Of a DNA stretch of 64,000 bases, positions 32,241 through 41,186 are shown in pieces (position 1 is the first letter of the stretch; each line of letters opens with the position of its first letter). Source of the stretch: RUG11247 sp045649485 (GTDB lineage: Bacteria > Bacillota > Clostridia > Christensenellales > Aristaeellaceae); the NCBI GenBank assembly GCA_045649485.1, contig JAZRPZ010000048.1:1-64000 (forward strand), read 5' to 3'. Both the position numbers and the translations under genes were made by a program. Below the pieces are notes generated by a model, which ran no database searches, had not been told where the DNA came from, and saw only the letters and a program-made list of their open reading frames with translations.

Positions 32241-33179
32241 TCAGATGAATCCCTTCAGGAATTCGGGCGTGTAGTTTATAAGCAGTTTTGCATAGAAATC
32301 TTCCATGGTCATACGGGTATCGAGAGTATGATATACCCTGATGGGTCTGTTGGGCTGACCGTGCTCATAGATTCCGTCGGGGCGCACTCTCGGTGCGGGT
32401 ACCCAATCGAAGTTCTGGGACGCATAGTCCTCCAGCAGCAGCGTCACCGCCGCCTGGTCGCCCAACCCCCAGGTCTCGCCCTGAGGCCAGCGGCCGGGAG
32501 TCTTGCCCTTTTCGATATTGAATTCCACCATCTGATCGAAAAGGTATTTGCCTATGGCACCACAGGGACGCACACGGGTCTGCAGCTCCGCAAGAGAGAT
32601 ATTCATCTGCTTGTATGTGGCACGGGGCACCTGCCATATCTGCATATCGGATTTGAACAGCGCATTTACCGCGTTTATATCGTTTCCGCAGTTGAATTCT
32701 CCTCCTCCGGTGGGGTACGAACCTCCGCCTATCCATACGCCGGTAACTCTGCCCGCAATGCGGGGTTCAAGCAGATATGCGCTGGCAAGGTCGGTTATAG
32801 GACCAAGCAGGCATACAAACAGCGGCCTGTCATCGTCCTTCATGGCTTCCTCGATAATGAGCCTTGCGCCGGGAGAATCTATCGCCGTGTACTCATCGGG
32901 AATCGCATTTGCCGCACCCATAACCACGGGATATTTTCCCGCGATTCCCATAAGGTCCATCACCTTGATTATTTCGTCGTAGCTTGCCTCTACATTCAGT
33001 TTCGGCAGATAGCGTTCGTTCTTTCCGAAATGCGCTGCGATAACGCCCTTTATATCGAATCGGGGCGTCATCAGAAAGTGCGCCACGGCAAACTGATCGT
33101 CAGCCTCGTTTTTACAGTCCGTATCTACGATAACACGTACTCTGCGCGTCTCGGGTACAGTGAATTTATATTTGTCCAT
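32241..33179 (-). CDS. Nucleoside hydrolase family protein
   Basis: 312 residues. The calcium site D-x-D-x4-DD appears as VIVDTDCKNEADDQFAV near residue 15. Substrate-loop elements PLFVCLLGPITDLASA near 143 and GGGEFNCGNDINAVN near 183 (catalytic Asp) fit the inosine-uridine nucleoside hydrolase fold. It hydrolyses an N-ribosidic (or similar glycosidic) bond; specificity is unknown. The ATG at 33179 has GGAGG 4 nt upstream, which is short. It follows the ROK gene by 61 nt with a hairpin in between. Confidence 0.85.
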   Translation of the reverse strand: MDKYKFTVPETRRVRVIVDTDCKNEADDQFAVAHFLMTPRFDIKGVIAAHFGKNERYLPKLNVEASYDEIIKVMDLMGIAGKYPVVMGAANAIPDEYTAIDSPGARLIIEEAMKDDDRPLFVCLLGPITDLASAYLLEPRIAGRVTGVWIGGGSYPTGGGEFNCGNDINAVNALFKSDMQIWQVPRATYKQMNISLAELQTRVRPCGAIGKYLFDQMVEFNIEKGKTPGRWPQGETWGLGDQAAVTLLLEDYASQNFDWVPAPRVRPDGIYEHGQPNRPIRVYHTLDTRMTMEDFYAKLLINYTPEFLKGFI

Positions 33180-33197
33180 TTTTCCTCCGATACACAT

Positions 33198-33230
33198 ATG
33201 CCGCACCCCCATCTCGCGGGAATGCGGCAT
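33198..33230. repeat. Intercistronic hairpin between the ROK and nucleoside hydrolase genes
   Basis: ATGCCGCA and TGCGGCAT form an 8-bp stem around a 17-nt loop. The T-rich tail is on the plus-strand side, where no gene ends, so it is not an obvious terminator for the minus-strand operon. It may tune relative expression of the two genes. Confidence 0.45.
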
Positions 33231-33240
33231 TTTGTTTTAT

Positions 33241-34113
33241 TTATCTGTTTCCGCCCATTTCCAGTGCAAGCATAGCTGCGCCTATCATGCCGGCGTCGTT
33301 GCCATGCTTCGCAAGGCAGATGCTGCCCTCGAACAGGTCGGGACGCTGCCTGAATTCACCGTATACTTCCTGACGGAGTGCATACAGCAGCTTGTCACCC
33401 AGCGCGGCAAGACCGCCGCCGATAACAAATACTTCAGGATTGAAAGTCATTATAAGGGAAATGACACCCACGCTCAGTTCATGGATGTATACACGGAAGC
33501 CTTCTTCGATCTGCTTATCGCCTGCATCGAGCCCTTCCATTACCTGTTTTACAGAATCGGTTTTTGTATATCTCATCAGCGCGCCTGCAGATGCATACAT
33601 CTCAAAGCAGCCCTTGTGAGAACAAGCGCACTGCAGACCGTCAATATGAGTGATTATATGTCCGAATTCGCAGGCGGTATTCTTGTGTCCGCGCCAGGGC
33701 TTGCCGTTAACTATAAGTGCGCCGCCGACGCCGGTGCCGAGGGTTATCTGCACGGCAGTCTGGGTACCGCGGCATGCGCCGTCATAGAATTCAGCCATCA
33801 GCGCAGCATTCGCATCGTTATCGACCCAGACACGCTTGCCGGTAGCCTTCTCAAGCATATCTCTGAGAGGCAGTTCCACCCACTTGAGATTTTCTGCGGT
33901 AATGAGACCTTTTCCGGTATCAACGTAGCCCGCAGTACCTACGCCTACAAGTTCTACCTGAGAACGGTTTACGAATTCTGCAATACCAGCCACAATTTCC
34001 TCAGCGGGAGCGCCGCCGGTGGCAAGCCTTTCGATGCTGAGAAGACCCGCACTGGTATCAAATACACCCATTTTTACGCTGGTTCCGCCGATATCAATTC
34101 CTGCTATACGCAC
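33241..34113 (-). CDS. ROK family sugar kinase (glucokinase-like)
   Basis: 290 residues. ATP-binding GIDIGGTSVKMG at the start, VDNDANAALMAEF near 97 (the catalytic Asp in DND) and LGTGVGGALIVNG near 124. The ROK zinc motif is CACSHKGCFE near 161 (His in EFGHIITH supplies the fourth ligand). No N-terminal helix-turn-helix, so a kinase, not a repressor. It probably phosphorylates glucose or a related hexose at C6. The start codon is GTG (34113) with GGAGG 7 nt upstream. First gene of the ROK-nucleoside hydrolase-serine hydrolase unit. Confidence 0.9.
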   Translation of the reverse strand: MRIAGIDIGGTSVKMGVFDTSAGLLSIERLATGGAPAEEIVAGIAEFVNRSQVELVGVGTAGYVDTGKGLITAENLKWVELPLRDMLEKATGKRVWVDNDANAALMAEFYDGACRGTQTAVQITLGTGVGGALIVNGKPWRGHKNTACEFGHIITHIDGLQCACSHKGCFEMYASAGALMRYTKTDSVKQVMEGLDAGDKQIEEGFRVYIHELSVGVISLIMTFNPEVFVIGGGLAALGDKLLYALRQEVYGEFRQRPDLFEGSICLAKHGNDAGMIGAAMLALEMGGNR

Positions 34114-34248
34114 GCCGATACCTCCAGATATATATTAACTGCAAATTCCACGTTTTGCGCAGAACATTCCTTTAACATTTTACAACAAATCCCTGCCTTT
34201 TGCAATACTAAAAGGGCCCACATTTGTTCATCATGACATATACGGACA

Positions 34249-34277
34249 TTTACATGCATAGAAAAAAATGATATAAT
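34249..34277 (+). promoter_or_regulatory. Promoter for the pepF-esterase genes
   Basis: TTTACA, 17-nt spacer, TATAAT, about 35 nt before pepF. Confidence 0.7.
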
Positions 34278-34312
34278 CAACATATCAAAATGCAATATAA
34301 AGGAGACTTACA

Positions 34313-36094
34313 ATGCTTAAACGTTCCGAAATGAAGCCCGAATACACCTGGGACTTCACACACATATATAAGACCCGCGAAGACTGGGAAGCTGCCTACA
34401 AGCTTGCCGGCGAACTCATCGAAAAGATCCCCCCTGTAGCCGGCACTATGGGTCAGTCTGCCGATGCGCTCGTAAACGCATGTGAGAAATACATGCATGC
34501 CATGGAAGTTCTGGAGAAGGTATTCATCTATGCAAATCTCCACAAATCCACCGACAACGGCGACAGCGAATATCAGGCAATGGAAGCCCGCTGCATGAGC
34601 CTGCTGATGAACTTCTCTTCCAGCACCGCTTTCTTCACTCCTGAGCTGCTCTCCATCGACGAAGACAAGCTGAACGAATATCTCGCCGACCCCCGCATGG
34701 AGATATACCGCCAGATGATAAAGGACGCCGCCCGCGGCCGTGCCCACACTCTTGACGCAGACAAGGAAAAGATGCTGGCCATGCTCACCGAGGTAGAAAA
34801 CACCCCCGGCGATGCATTCGGCATGCTTTCCGATGTTGAAATGGAATTCCCGGATATCATCGATGAGGAAGGCAATCACCTGCCCCTCTCTTCCGGCAAC
34901 TTCAACACCTATCGCGAAAGCCCCGTGCGCTCCATCCGCGAGCAGGCCTTCAACAACTTCCTCGGCATGTACAAAAAGCACATCAATACCTGCGCCGCAC
35001 TGTACGGCGGCTCCGTAAAGATGAATGCCTATCAGGCAGCCGTTCGCAACTACGGCAGCGTCGTCGAACAGAAGCTGTTCGCCAACAACGTACCCGTCAG
35101 CGTATACGACAGCCTGCTTGACGCCATCCATGCAAGCCTGCCCATCATGCGCAAGTATATCGAGCTGCGCAAGAAGGCGCTGAAGCTGGAAAAGATCGAT
35201 ATGTGCGATCTTTATGTGCCCATGATCCCCGATGTAGACTTCTCCATGCCCTATGAAGAAGGCAAGAAGCTGGTCAAGGAAGCAGTAAAGCCTCTGGGCG
35301 AAGAATATCAGCAGCTGCTTGACCGTGCCTATTCCGAGCGCTGGATGGACGTTTACGAAAATCCCGGCAAGACTTCCGGAGCATTCTCCTGCGGTCTGTT
35401 CGGCGTACATCCCTATGTGCTGCTCAACTACACCGACACCCTGGATGACGCATTCACCCTCGGTCATGAACTGGGTCACGCAATGCATTCCTGGTTCTCC
35501 GATTCCACCCAGCCCTTCCCCAGCCACGATTATTCCATTATGGTAGCGGAAGTCGCATCCACCGTAAACGAAGTGTTCATGGCCATGCACCTTCTGAAGA
35601 CCGAGACCGACAAGAAGCGCCGCGCTTACGTACTGAACCATCTGCTGGAATCCTTCCGCACCACCGTATTCCGTCAGTCTCTGTTTGCGGAATTCGAGCG
35701 CAAGGCTCATGATATGTATGCCGAAGGCACTCCCCTCACCGCCCAGAATCTGAGCGCCATGTTCAAGGGTCTGTGCGAACTCTACTACGCAGGCTGTGAT
35801 GTTCCGGACATCATCGAAAACGAATGGGCATATATCCCCCATTTCTACGGCGCTTACTATGTATATCAGTATGCTACCGGTTTCTGCAGCGCTGTCGCCA
35901 TCGCCCGCAATATCCTCGAGACCGGTGATGCTTCCGGCTATCTGAAGTTCCTTTCCATGGGCTCCAGCGATTATCCCATTGAGGAGCTGAAGGTAGCAGG
36001 CGTAGACCTGACCAAGCCCGACACCATCATGAACGCGATGAAGGTATTCGAATCCTACATCGACGAGCTTGCTTCCATCATCGACGAAATCTGA
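34313..36094 (+). CDS. pepF: Oligoendopeptidase F (M3B metallopeptidase)
   Basis: 593 residues. The zinc-binding HELGHAMHSWF begins at His385, with the downstream Glu ligand in VAEVASTVNEVF near 410. The N-terminal half is the helical M3 clamp starting RSEMKPEYTWDFTHIYKT, typical of PepF. It degrades short peptides in the cytoplasm; no signal peptide. AAAGGAG lies about 8 nt before the ATG. An esterase gene follows after 13 nt, and the two are probably co-transcribed up to the terminator at 36871. Confidence 0.95.
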   Translation: MLKRSEMKPEYTWDFTHIYKTREDWEAAYKLAGELIEKIPPVAGTMGQSADALVNACEKYMHAMEVLEKVFIYANLHKSTDNGDSEYQAMEARCMSLLMNFSSSTAFFTPELLSIDEDKLNEYLADPRMEIYRQMIKDAARGRAHTLDADKEKMLAMLTEVENTPGDAFGMLSDVEMEFPDIIDEEGNHLPLSSGNFNTYRESPVRSIREQAFNNFLGMYKKHINTCAALYGGSVKMNAYQAAVRNYGSVVEQKLFANNVPVSVYDSLLDAIHASLPIMRKYIELRKKALKLEKIDMCDLYVPMIPDVDFSMPYEEGKKLVKEAVKPLGEEYQQLLDRAYSERWMDVYENPGKTSGAFSCGLFGVHPYVLLNYTDTLDDAFTLGHELGHAMHSWFSDSTQPFPSHDYSIMVAEVASTVNEVFMAMHLLKTETDKKRRAYVLNHLLESFRTTVFRQSLFAEFERKAHDMYAEGTPLTAQNLSAMFKGLCELYYAGCDVPDIIENEWAYIPHFYGAYYVYQYATGFCSAVAIARNILETGDASGYLKFLSMGSSDYPIEELKVAGVDLTKPDTIMNAMKVFESYIDELASIIDEI

Positions 36095-36107
36095 AAGGAG
36101 CATCTAC

Positions 36108-36866
36108 ATGGCAAACATTAAGGTCAATTTCCTCTCCTACACTCTGCACCGCGCAGTAGACCTGACCGTCATCATTCCCACCATGTGCTTTTCCGAGATG
36201 ATGGTCAAGGACCCCGCACCCGCGCATCCCAAGGATGCAAAGTACCCCGTGCTCTATCTGCTGCATGGCTACGGCAACAATCATGCCACCTGGAACGGCT
36301 ATACCTCCGTTGAACTGTATGCCGAAGAGCATAATATGGCCGTTGTAATGCTCTCCGCCGAAAACAAGTCTTACATAAACCGCGGCGGCGATGACAATTA
36401 CTTCGATTTCATCTCTAAAGAGCTGCCCGAATTCATTCATGGCATGTTCCCCGTATCCGATAAGCCCGAAGACACCTACATTGCAGGTCTTTCCATGGGC
36501 GGCTACGGTTCCCTCGTACACGGACTTTCTCAGTCCGAACGCTTCGCTGCCATCGGTTCTTTCTCCGGCGCAGCAAAGGGCATGCCCGGCACTCCCGATG
36601 AATACAGCCCCGCAAAGCTTGCCGAAAAGTGCGCCGCCGAAAAGCGCATGAAGCCCATGTATATCGCCTGCGGCGACAAGGATTTCCTCTACGAAGCAAA
36701 CATCGAATTCAAGGATATGCTTGTTGAACTGGGCTACGATGTCACTTGGGTCGTTGGCGAAGGCTACAGTCACGAATGGCGTTTCTGGAATCGCGAAGTA
36801 GAGAATTTCCTCAACTGGATTCCCCGCACCGACAAGTACTACACCAAGGAAAAGCGCAAGATATAA
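36108..36866 (+). CDS. Esterase family protein (esterase D/tributyrin esterase-like)
   Basis: 252 residues of the alpha/beta-hydrolase fold. Oxyanion-side YLLHGYGNNHATW near 48, nucleophile elbow AGLSMGGYGSLV near 130, acid in ACGDKDFLYE near 188 and histidine in GYSHEWRFW near 222. This is the pattern of EstA/acetyl-xylan-esterase-type enzymes that remove acyl groups from esters or sugars. No signal peptide. The start at 36108 has AAAGGAG 8 nt upstream. Second gene after pepF. Confidence 0.88.
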   Translation: MANIKVNFLSYTLHRAVDLTVIIPTMCFSEMMVKDPAPAHPKDAKYPVLYLLHGYGNNHATWNGYTSVELYAEEHNMAVVMLSAENKSYINRGGDDNYFDFISKELPEFIHGMFPVSDKPEDTYIAGLSMGGYGSLVHGLSQSERFAAIGSFSGAAKGMPGTPDEYSPAKLAEKCAAEKRMKPMYIACGDKDFLYEANIEFKDMLVELGYDVTWVVGEGYSHEWRFWNREVENFLNWIPRTDKYYTKEKRKI

Positions 36867-36870
36867 CACA

Positions 36871-36906
36871 CGAGCCTGCCGGACAAATACCGGCAGGCTC
36901 GATTTT
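36871..36906 (+). terminator. Intrinsic terminator after the esterase
   Basis: A perfect 12-bp stem CGAGCCTGCCGG / CCGGCAGGCTCG with a 7-nt loop, followed by ATTTT. Confidence 0.8.
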
Positions 36907-36958
36907 CCATCACTAATATGATATAATTATCCTCATAATATCACAGGAGGCAGCACAA

Positions 36959-37879
36959 ATGGCATTACTGCGTTTCCTTGAGGGCATCCGTACGCCCTTC
37001 CTTGATTCAATAGTCGCTCTGCTCACCGAAATAGGCGGCGAAACGGTCTTCATTATTTTCGGACTTCTCATCCTCTGGTGCTTCAGCAAGCGCCGCGGCT
37101 ATTATCTGCTGACGGTCTGCTATTCCGGCATAATCCTCAGTCAGTTTCTGAAGATACTCTGCCGCATTCCCCGCCCGTGGGTAAAGGACCCCACTTTCAC
37201 CATAGTGGAATCCGCACGCGAAGCTGCAACCGGCTATTCCTTCCCCAGCGGACATACCACCAACGCCACCTGTACCGCCGGCGCCGTTGCAATGATATTC
37301 AAAAAGAAATGGGTCACAGTATTGTGCACCGCGCTCATCGTGCTCATCGGCTTTTCCCGCATGTATCTCGGCGTCCATACTCCTCTCGATGTAGCAGTTG
37401 CGATTGTCATTTCACTTTCACTGGTATTCGCCATTGACAGAATGTACCGCAAGATAGACGCCAATCCCAGGCTAATGTACGTGCTTTTCGGCGCAATAGT
37501 CATCGTCAACGCCGCATACCTTCTGTACACATGCCTGTGGCCCTTCCCTGCAGATGTGGATATCGCCAATCTTGAAAGTGCCCGTTCAAACGGCTGCTCT
37601 CTGCTGGGTGCGTCCCTCGGCATGATACTCGCCTATTTCATCGATGAAAAGTACGTCCGCTTCGAAGTATCCGCCTGCCGGTGGGCTCAGGTACTTAAGT
37701 TTGCCATCGGCGCTGCGCTGCTGCTGGCGATCAAATCCCTGCTGAAAACTCCCCTCAACGCGCTTCTCGGCGAAATGTTCGGCCGCATCGCCCGCTATTT
37801 CCTGATGCTGCTGTTCATCGGCGCTATCTGGCCCATGACATTCAAATTCTTTGCAAAGCTCGGAGGCAAAAAGGCATGA
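36959..37879 (+). CDS. PAP2 family membrane phosphatase
   Basis: 306 residues, about eight hydrophobic segments. All three PAP2 motifs are present: KILCRIPRP (K-x6-RP) near 61, PSGH near 98 and SRMYLGVHTPLD (SR-x5-H-x3-D) near 138. It dephosphorylates lipid phosphates (phosphatidic acid, undecaprenyl pyrophosphate or phosphatidylglycerol phosphate) with the active site facing outward. The C-terminal about 130 residues add extra helices not needed for catalysis. AGGAGG lies 9 nt before the ATG. The stop overlaps the next start by 4 nt (ATGA). Confidence 0.92.
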   Translation: MALLRFLEGIRTPFLDSIVALLTEIGGETVFIIFGLLILWCFSKRRGYYLLTVCYSGIILSQFLKILCRIPRPWVKDPTFTIVESAREAATGYSFPSGHTTNATCTAGAVAMIFKKKWVTVLCTALIVLIGFSRMYLGVHTPLDVAVAIVISLSLVFAIDRMYRKIDANPRLMYVLFGAIVIVNAAYLLYTCLWPFPADVDIANLESARSNGCSLLGASLGMILAYFIDEKYVRFEVSACRWAQVLKFAIGAALLLAIKSLLKTPLNALLGEMFGRIARYFLMLLFIGAIWPMTFKFFAKLGGKKA

Positions 37880-38160
37880 ATATCGAAAAGCTTATCGACG
37901 AACTGAATTCCATTCTGGATGAACTTGACGAACTTTCCGACAACGAAGAAATCGAAGAACTCAACGCAAATCTGGAAGACGTACTGTTCATGCTCTCAGA
38001 ATCCGATGACGAAAGCGATTTCGAAGAAGAACTCGAGGATGCACTCGCCGAACTTTCCGACATAGCTTCCGGCTACAAGGTAATCCCCGAATCCGCAAAA
38101 TACGGCGACAGCATTTCCGCCATCGCCGCCCGCATCACCATGGTCATGAATAACCGATAA
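37876..38160 (+). CDS. Small acidic helical protein of unknown function
   Basis: 94 residues, extremely acidic in the first 65 (long Asp/Glu runs with heptad-like Leu/Ile, e.g. NIEKLIDELNSILDELDELS). The final 30 residues are neutral (IPESAKYGDSISAIAARITM). No membrane segment or signal. Probably a coiled coil. Translationally coupled to the PAP2 phosphatase by a 4-nt overlap, which suggests a partner role at the membrane; no family recognised. Confidence 0.75.
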   Translation: MNIEKLIDELNSILDELDELSDNEEIEELNANLEDVLFMLSESDDESDFEEELEDALAELSDIASGYKVIPESAKYGDSISAIAARITMVMNNR

Positions 38161-38175
38161 AATTACCGCGTCACT

Positions 38176-38200
38176 CCGCCCGCCGTGAAGCGGCGGGCGG
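38176..38200 (+). terminator. GC-rich hairpin after the small acidic gene
   Basis: CCGCCCGCC and GGCGGGCGG, a 9-bp stem with a 7-nt loop, 15 nt after the stop. No T-run of its own; the stronger hairpin at 38205 follows. Confidence 0.5.
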
Positions 38201-38204
38201 GCGC

Positions 38205-38257
38205 AAACAAGCACCCCCTGTCCGGGCCTGAGGCCTTCGGACAGGGGGTGCTTGTTT
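38205..38257. terminator. Long bidirectional terminator
   Basis: A 20-bp perfect inverted repeat (arms 38205-38224 and 38238-38257) with a 13-nt loop, between convergent genes. The arms end in AAAC/GTTT. Confidence 0.75.
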
Positions 38258-38260
38258 GTG

Positions 38261-38815
38261 TCAATATCTGAATTCCCTGCGGAGTATGGCATACAGATCC
38301 ACATCCACATACTTTCCCTTATTGAAAAGCTTGCTGCGCATTGTGCCTTCCGGCTTCATGCCGCATTTACGCATTACCGCGCCAGATGCGGGATTGGAAG
38401 TCTCATGCATTGCCTCAATACGATTCAGCTTCATTTCATCGAATCCATATTTCAGAAGAGCCTTCAGCGCTTCGGTCATATATCCCTTGTTCCAGTATTT
38501 TCTGGAGAGGGAATATCCAACTTCGGCAGCGGAATTCTCAGGCTGTATCCACATGAAACCGATGGTACCTATCACCTTATCGTTCTCATTCAGTGCAATG
38601 CCCCAGCTGGAAGCTTCTCCGTTACGGTATTTTCGCATCATCCAGCGGATATAACCCTTACTTTCCCAAACGGAAGTATGGGCATCCCAAAGCACATGCT
38701 CGGCAACCAGAGGATCTTTGGAATATTCATATATATCCGGCGCATCCTTCATGGTAAGCTTTCTGAGATGCAGGCGCTCGGAGTGTATCACGGGTGTATG
38801 CTGAAAATAGTCCAT
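38261..38815 (-). CDS. GNAT family N-acetyltransferase (RimJ/RimL-like)
   Basis: 184 residues. Typical start TPVIHSERLHLRKLTMKDA, then the acetyl-CoA-binding strand-loop VGYSLSRKYWNKGYMTEALK near 105 and the C-terminal IEAMHETSNPASGAVMRKCGMKPEG. It acetylates an amine, possibly a protein N-terminus, using acetyl-CoA. It lies 17 nt after the oxidoreductase gene on the same strand and is probably its operon partner. The Shine-Dalgarno is weak (GAGAA). Confidence 0.9.
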   Translation of the reverse strand: MDYFQHTPVIHSERLHLRKLTMKDAPDIYEYSKDPLVAEHVLWDAHTSVWESKGYIRWMMRKYRNGEASSWGIALNENDKVIGTIGFMWIQPENSAAEVGYSLSRKYWNKGYMTEALKALLKYGFDEMKLNRIEAMHETSNPASGAVMRKCGMKPEGTMRSKLFNKGKYVDVDLYAILRREFRY

Positions 38816-38832
38816 TGGGAATTCTCACTTTC

Positions 38833-39870
38833 TCAGATCTCGACCTCGCGGCCCAGACGTGCGGAATCATAGATACCCTGCAGCATGCGCTGTACGGTAA
38901 CGCCGTCCTCGAGGGGAGACTCGACTTCTTCGCCGGTGCGCAGGCAATGGATGAAATGCTCGATCTCCTCTGCGAAGATATTGCAGTCCAGAACGGTGGG
39001 CTTATTGTCGGTCAGGTAGCCCATATCCTCGCCATAGATGGTGAGAGGATTCAGGGTAGCGCCGGCCTTGGTGCCGCAAACCTGAGTATAGTCTGCGGGC
39101 GGTGCATTCAGCGCCCAGGATACTTCGAACAGCAGGGTAGCGCCGTTCTCGAAGTGGATTGCGCCAGCTGCGCTGTCTTCGGTATCAAAAGCGGTTACGT
39201 CGCTGTCCAGTGCGGTCCAGCGGTTTACGCCCTTGGTCTTGAAATCGCCGATGGCATGGGATACGGTAGCGCTTACGCGTACGGGACGGGGCCTGCCCAT
39301 CAGATACCAGGTACGGTCAATGCAGTGAACGCCGATATCGATAACGGGGCCGCCGCCGGACTTGGAGGTATCGGTGAACCAGCCGATGGGAGTGCCGCGA
39401 CGGCGCACATTGGCGGTCTTGGCATAGTAGATCTCGCCCAGCTTGCCTTCCTTGCGCATCTGGTTAAGCAGCTGTGCTTCGGTAGAATAGCGGGTGGGAA
39501 CAGCCAGCATGAAGCGAACGCCGCATTCACGGATGACCTTTTCCATCTCAAGAGCGTCCTCAAGATTGATAGCCATGGGCTTCTCGCAGAGGATGTCCTT
39601 GCCTGCTCTTGCGGCGGCGATGGCAACGGGTGCATGAGAACGGTTCCATACGCAGATGTCGATATAATCCACATCAACGTTTGCCAGCAGTTCTTCTACG
39701 TTCTGGAATGCATTGGGAATGCCGAACTTCTTTGCGGCTTCCTGAGCGCGCTCAAGGTTCCAGTCAGCAATTGCAACAACTTCAACGTCATCACGCTCTA
39801 CATATACGGGCAGATGGGCGCTCTGGGCGATATTGCCGGCGCCAACGATACCAACGCGAATCTTTTCCAT
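38833..39870 (-). CDS. Gfo/Idh/MocA family oxidoreductase
   Basis: 345 residues. The ATG at 39870 has GGAGG 8 nt upstream; an ATG five codons earlier would swallow that site. Rossmann start IRVGIVGAGNIAQSAHLPV, DILCEKPMAIN (EKP motif) near 90 and KSGGGPVIDIGVHCIDRTWY near 160 with the catalytic Asp/His. NAD(P)-dependent sugar or cyclitol dehydrogenase; the substrate is unknown. Paralogue of 27468-28661, but not part of the same operon. Confidence 0.9.
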   Translation of the reverse strand: MEKIRVGIVGAGNIAQSAHLPVYVERDDVEVVAIADWNLERAQEAAKKFGIPNAFQNVEELLANVDVDYIDICVWNRSHAPVAIAAARAGKDILCEKPMAINLEDALEMEKVIRECGVRFMLAVPTRYSTEAQLLNQMRKEGKLGEIYYAKTANVRRRGTPIGWFTDTSKSGGGPVIDIGVHCIDRTWYLMGRPRPVRVSATVSHAIGDFKTKGVNRWTALDSDVTAFDTEDSAAGAIHFENGATLLFEVSWALNAPPADYTQVCGTKAGATLNPLTIYGEDMGYLTDNKPTVLDCNIFAEEIEHFIHCLRTGEEVESPLEDGVTVQRMLQGIYDSARLGREVEI

Positions 39871-39906
39871 TTTCAAGTCCTCCATTTATGTAAGGATTCC
39901 ATCAAT

Positions 39907-39934
39907 ATTATATCATTTATTCGGCGTTTGTAAA
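39907..39934 (-). promoter_or_regulatory. Promoter for the oxidoreductase-GNAT operon
   Basis: Minus strand TTTACA (39934-39929), 16-nt spacer, TATAAT (39912-39907). Confidence 0.6.
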
Positions 39935-39942
39935 GCAAAAGA

Positions 39943-39976
39943 AAACCGCCGTACATAATGTACGACGGTCATTTTT
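39943..39976. terminator. Intrinsic terminator after ddl
   Basis: Stem ACCGCCGTACAT / ATGTACGACGGT (one mismatch), 1-nt separation. The minus strand continues TTTTC and the plus strand ATTTTTAT. It ends the hydrolase-murF-ddl operon just before the next minus-strand promoter. Confidence 0.75.
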
Positions 39977-39977
39977 A

Positions 39978-41171
39978 TCACTTGGTCAGCTTGCCCTTGC
40001 TTCCGCCTACGATATTCTGCAGAATGGTAGAATCGAAGGAATATACGGATCCGTTCTTATCGGCATGTGCACGGAAAGCATATTCAACCATCTTATCCAG
40101 CAGCTTGTCAAAGGGGATTCCCTCGGGCTCCCACAGATAGAATGCCAGAGAACCGGGAATGATGTTTGCCTCGTTGATGTACACATTATCATCCTTATCC
40201 AGAATGAAGTCGGTACGTGCAACGCCCTTGAGATCCAGCGCTTCAAAAATCTGAGCGGCCAGTTCCTTTATCTTTGCGGAGCACTCTTCGGAAATGGGTG
40301 CGGGGATGATGCGTGCCAGGGACTGCATGCCCTTGCTTCCGCCACCCTTGCTGCCGCGCAGATACTTCTCGGAGAAGTCCAGCACATCCTTGCCGGTAAC
40401 GGGCATCTCGAGAGCAGAGGTCATTACCTCGCTGCCGTAGCCCAGTGCGGAGCAGTTTACCTCGCGGGGATTCTCAACACCCTGCTCGACCAGTATGCGG
40501 CGGTCATATGCACAGGCGGTATCGATAGCGTCCTCGAGAGAATCACGGTCGGTAGCACGGCTGATGCCGATGGAAGAACCCAGGTTTGCGGGCTTTACGA
40601 ACATGGGATAGGTCAGCTTCTTCTCGCATTCCTCGAGTATCTCGGCGTGCTTCTCGCCCCACTTTGCGCGGTCGAACCATACGCCTTCCAGTACTGGCAG
40701 ACCACAGCCCTTGAACAGCTGCTTCATGCTGATCTTATCCATACCGACTGCGCAGCCCATGATGCCTGCAGAGGTATAGGGCACATTGAACAGCTCCAGC
40801 ATACCCTGCAGGGAGCCGTCTTCGCCGTTCATGCCGTGCATAACGGGCATTACCACGTCATATTCGCCGTATACGCCGTCGTCAGCTTTGCCGAAGAGCT
40901 TTTTCTTCTGCTGCTCTGCGCGGATGAGGCGCAGCTTCTGATCGCCGGCTGCGGGAATAACGCGGGTAACCTTGGTAAAATCGGGATTCTGATAGAACTT
41001 CATGTTCTTCAGCGCTTCACCAACATACCACTTGCCTTCGCGGTCTATGTACACGCGTTCTACATTATAATCGTTCTGATTCAGGCCGCCGGCTGCCTGC
41101 ATACCGGAGATGATGGAAACATCATGCTCACAGGTGCGGCTGCCGAAGATGACCGCTATATTCAGCTTCAT
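39978..41171 (-). CDS. ddl: D-alanine--D-alanine ligase family protein
   Basis: 397 residues. ATP-grasp enzyme with IAVIFGSRTCEHDVSI (N-terminal GG/S-x-E-H-x-V-S motif), VMPVMHGMNGEDGSLQGML near 110, FVKPANLGSSIGIS near 190 and YINEANIIPGS near 340. It joins two D-alanines for peptidoglycan. The omega-loop contains DFSEKYL, keeping the Tyr expected for D-Ala rather than the Van-type D-Lac/D-Ser substitutions. That loop is followed by a Gly/Ser/Lys-rich stretch, RGSKGGGSKG, which is unusual. GGAGG lies 8 nt before the start. Directly downstream of murF (15-nt gap), which uses its product. Confidence 0.93.
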   Translation of the reverse strand: MKLNIAVIFGSRTCEHDVSIISGMQAAGGLNQNDYNVERVYIDREGKWYVGEALKNMKFYQNPDFTKVTRVIPAAGDQKLRLIRAEQQKKKLFGKADDGVYGEYDVVMPVMHGMNGEDGSLQGMLELFNVPYTSAGIMGCAVGMDKISMKQLFKGCGLPVLEGVWFDRAKWGEKHAEILEECEKKLTYPMFVKPANLGSSIGISRATDRDSLEDAIDTACAYDRRILVEQGVENPREVNCSALGYGSEVMTSALEMPVTGKDVLDFSEKYLRGSKGGGSKGMQSLARIIPAPISEECSAKIKELAAQIFEALDLKGVARTDFILDKDDNVYINEANIIPGSLAFYLWEPEGIPFDKLLDKMVEYAFRAHADKNGSVYSFDSTILQNIVGGSKGKLTK

Positions 41172-41186
41172 TGGAAATTCCTCCGA

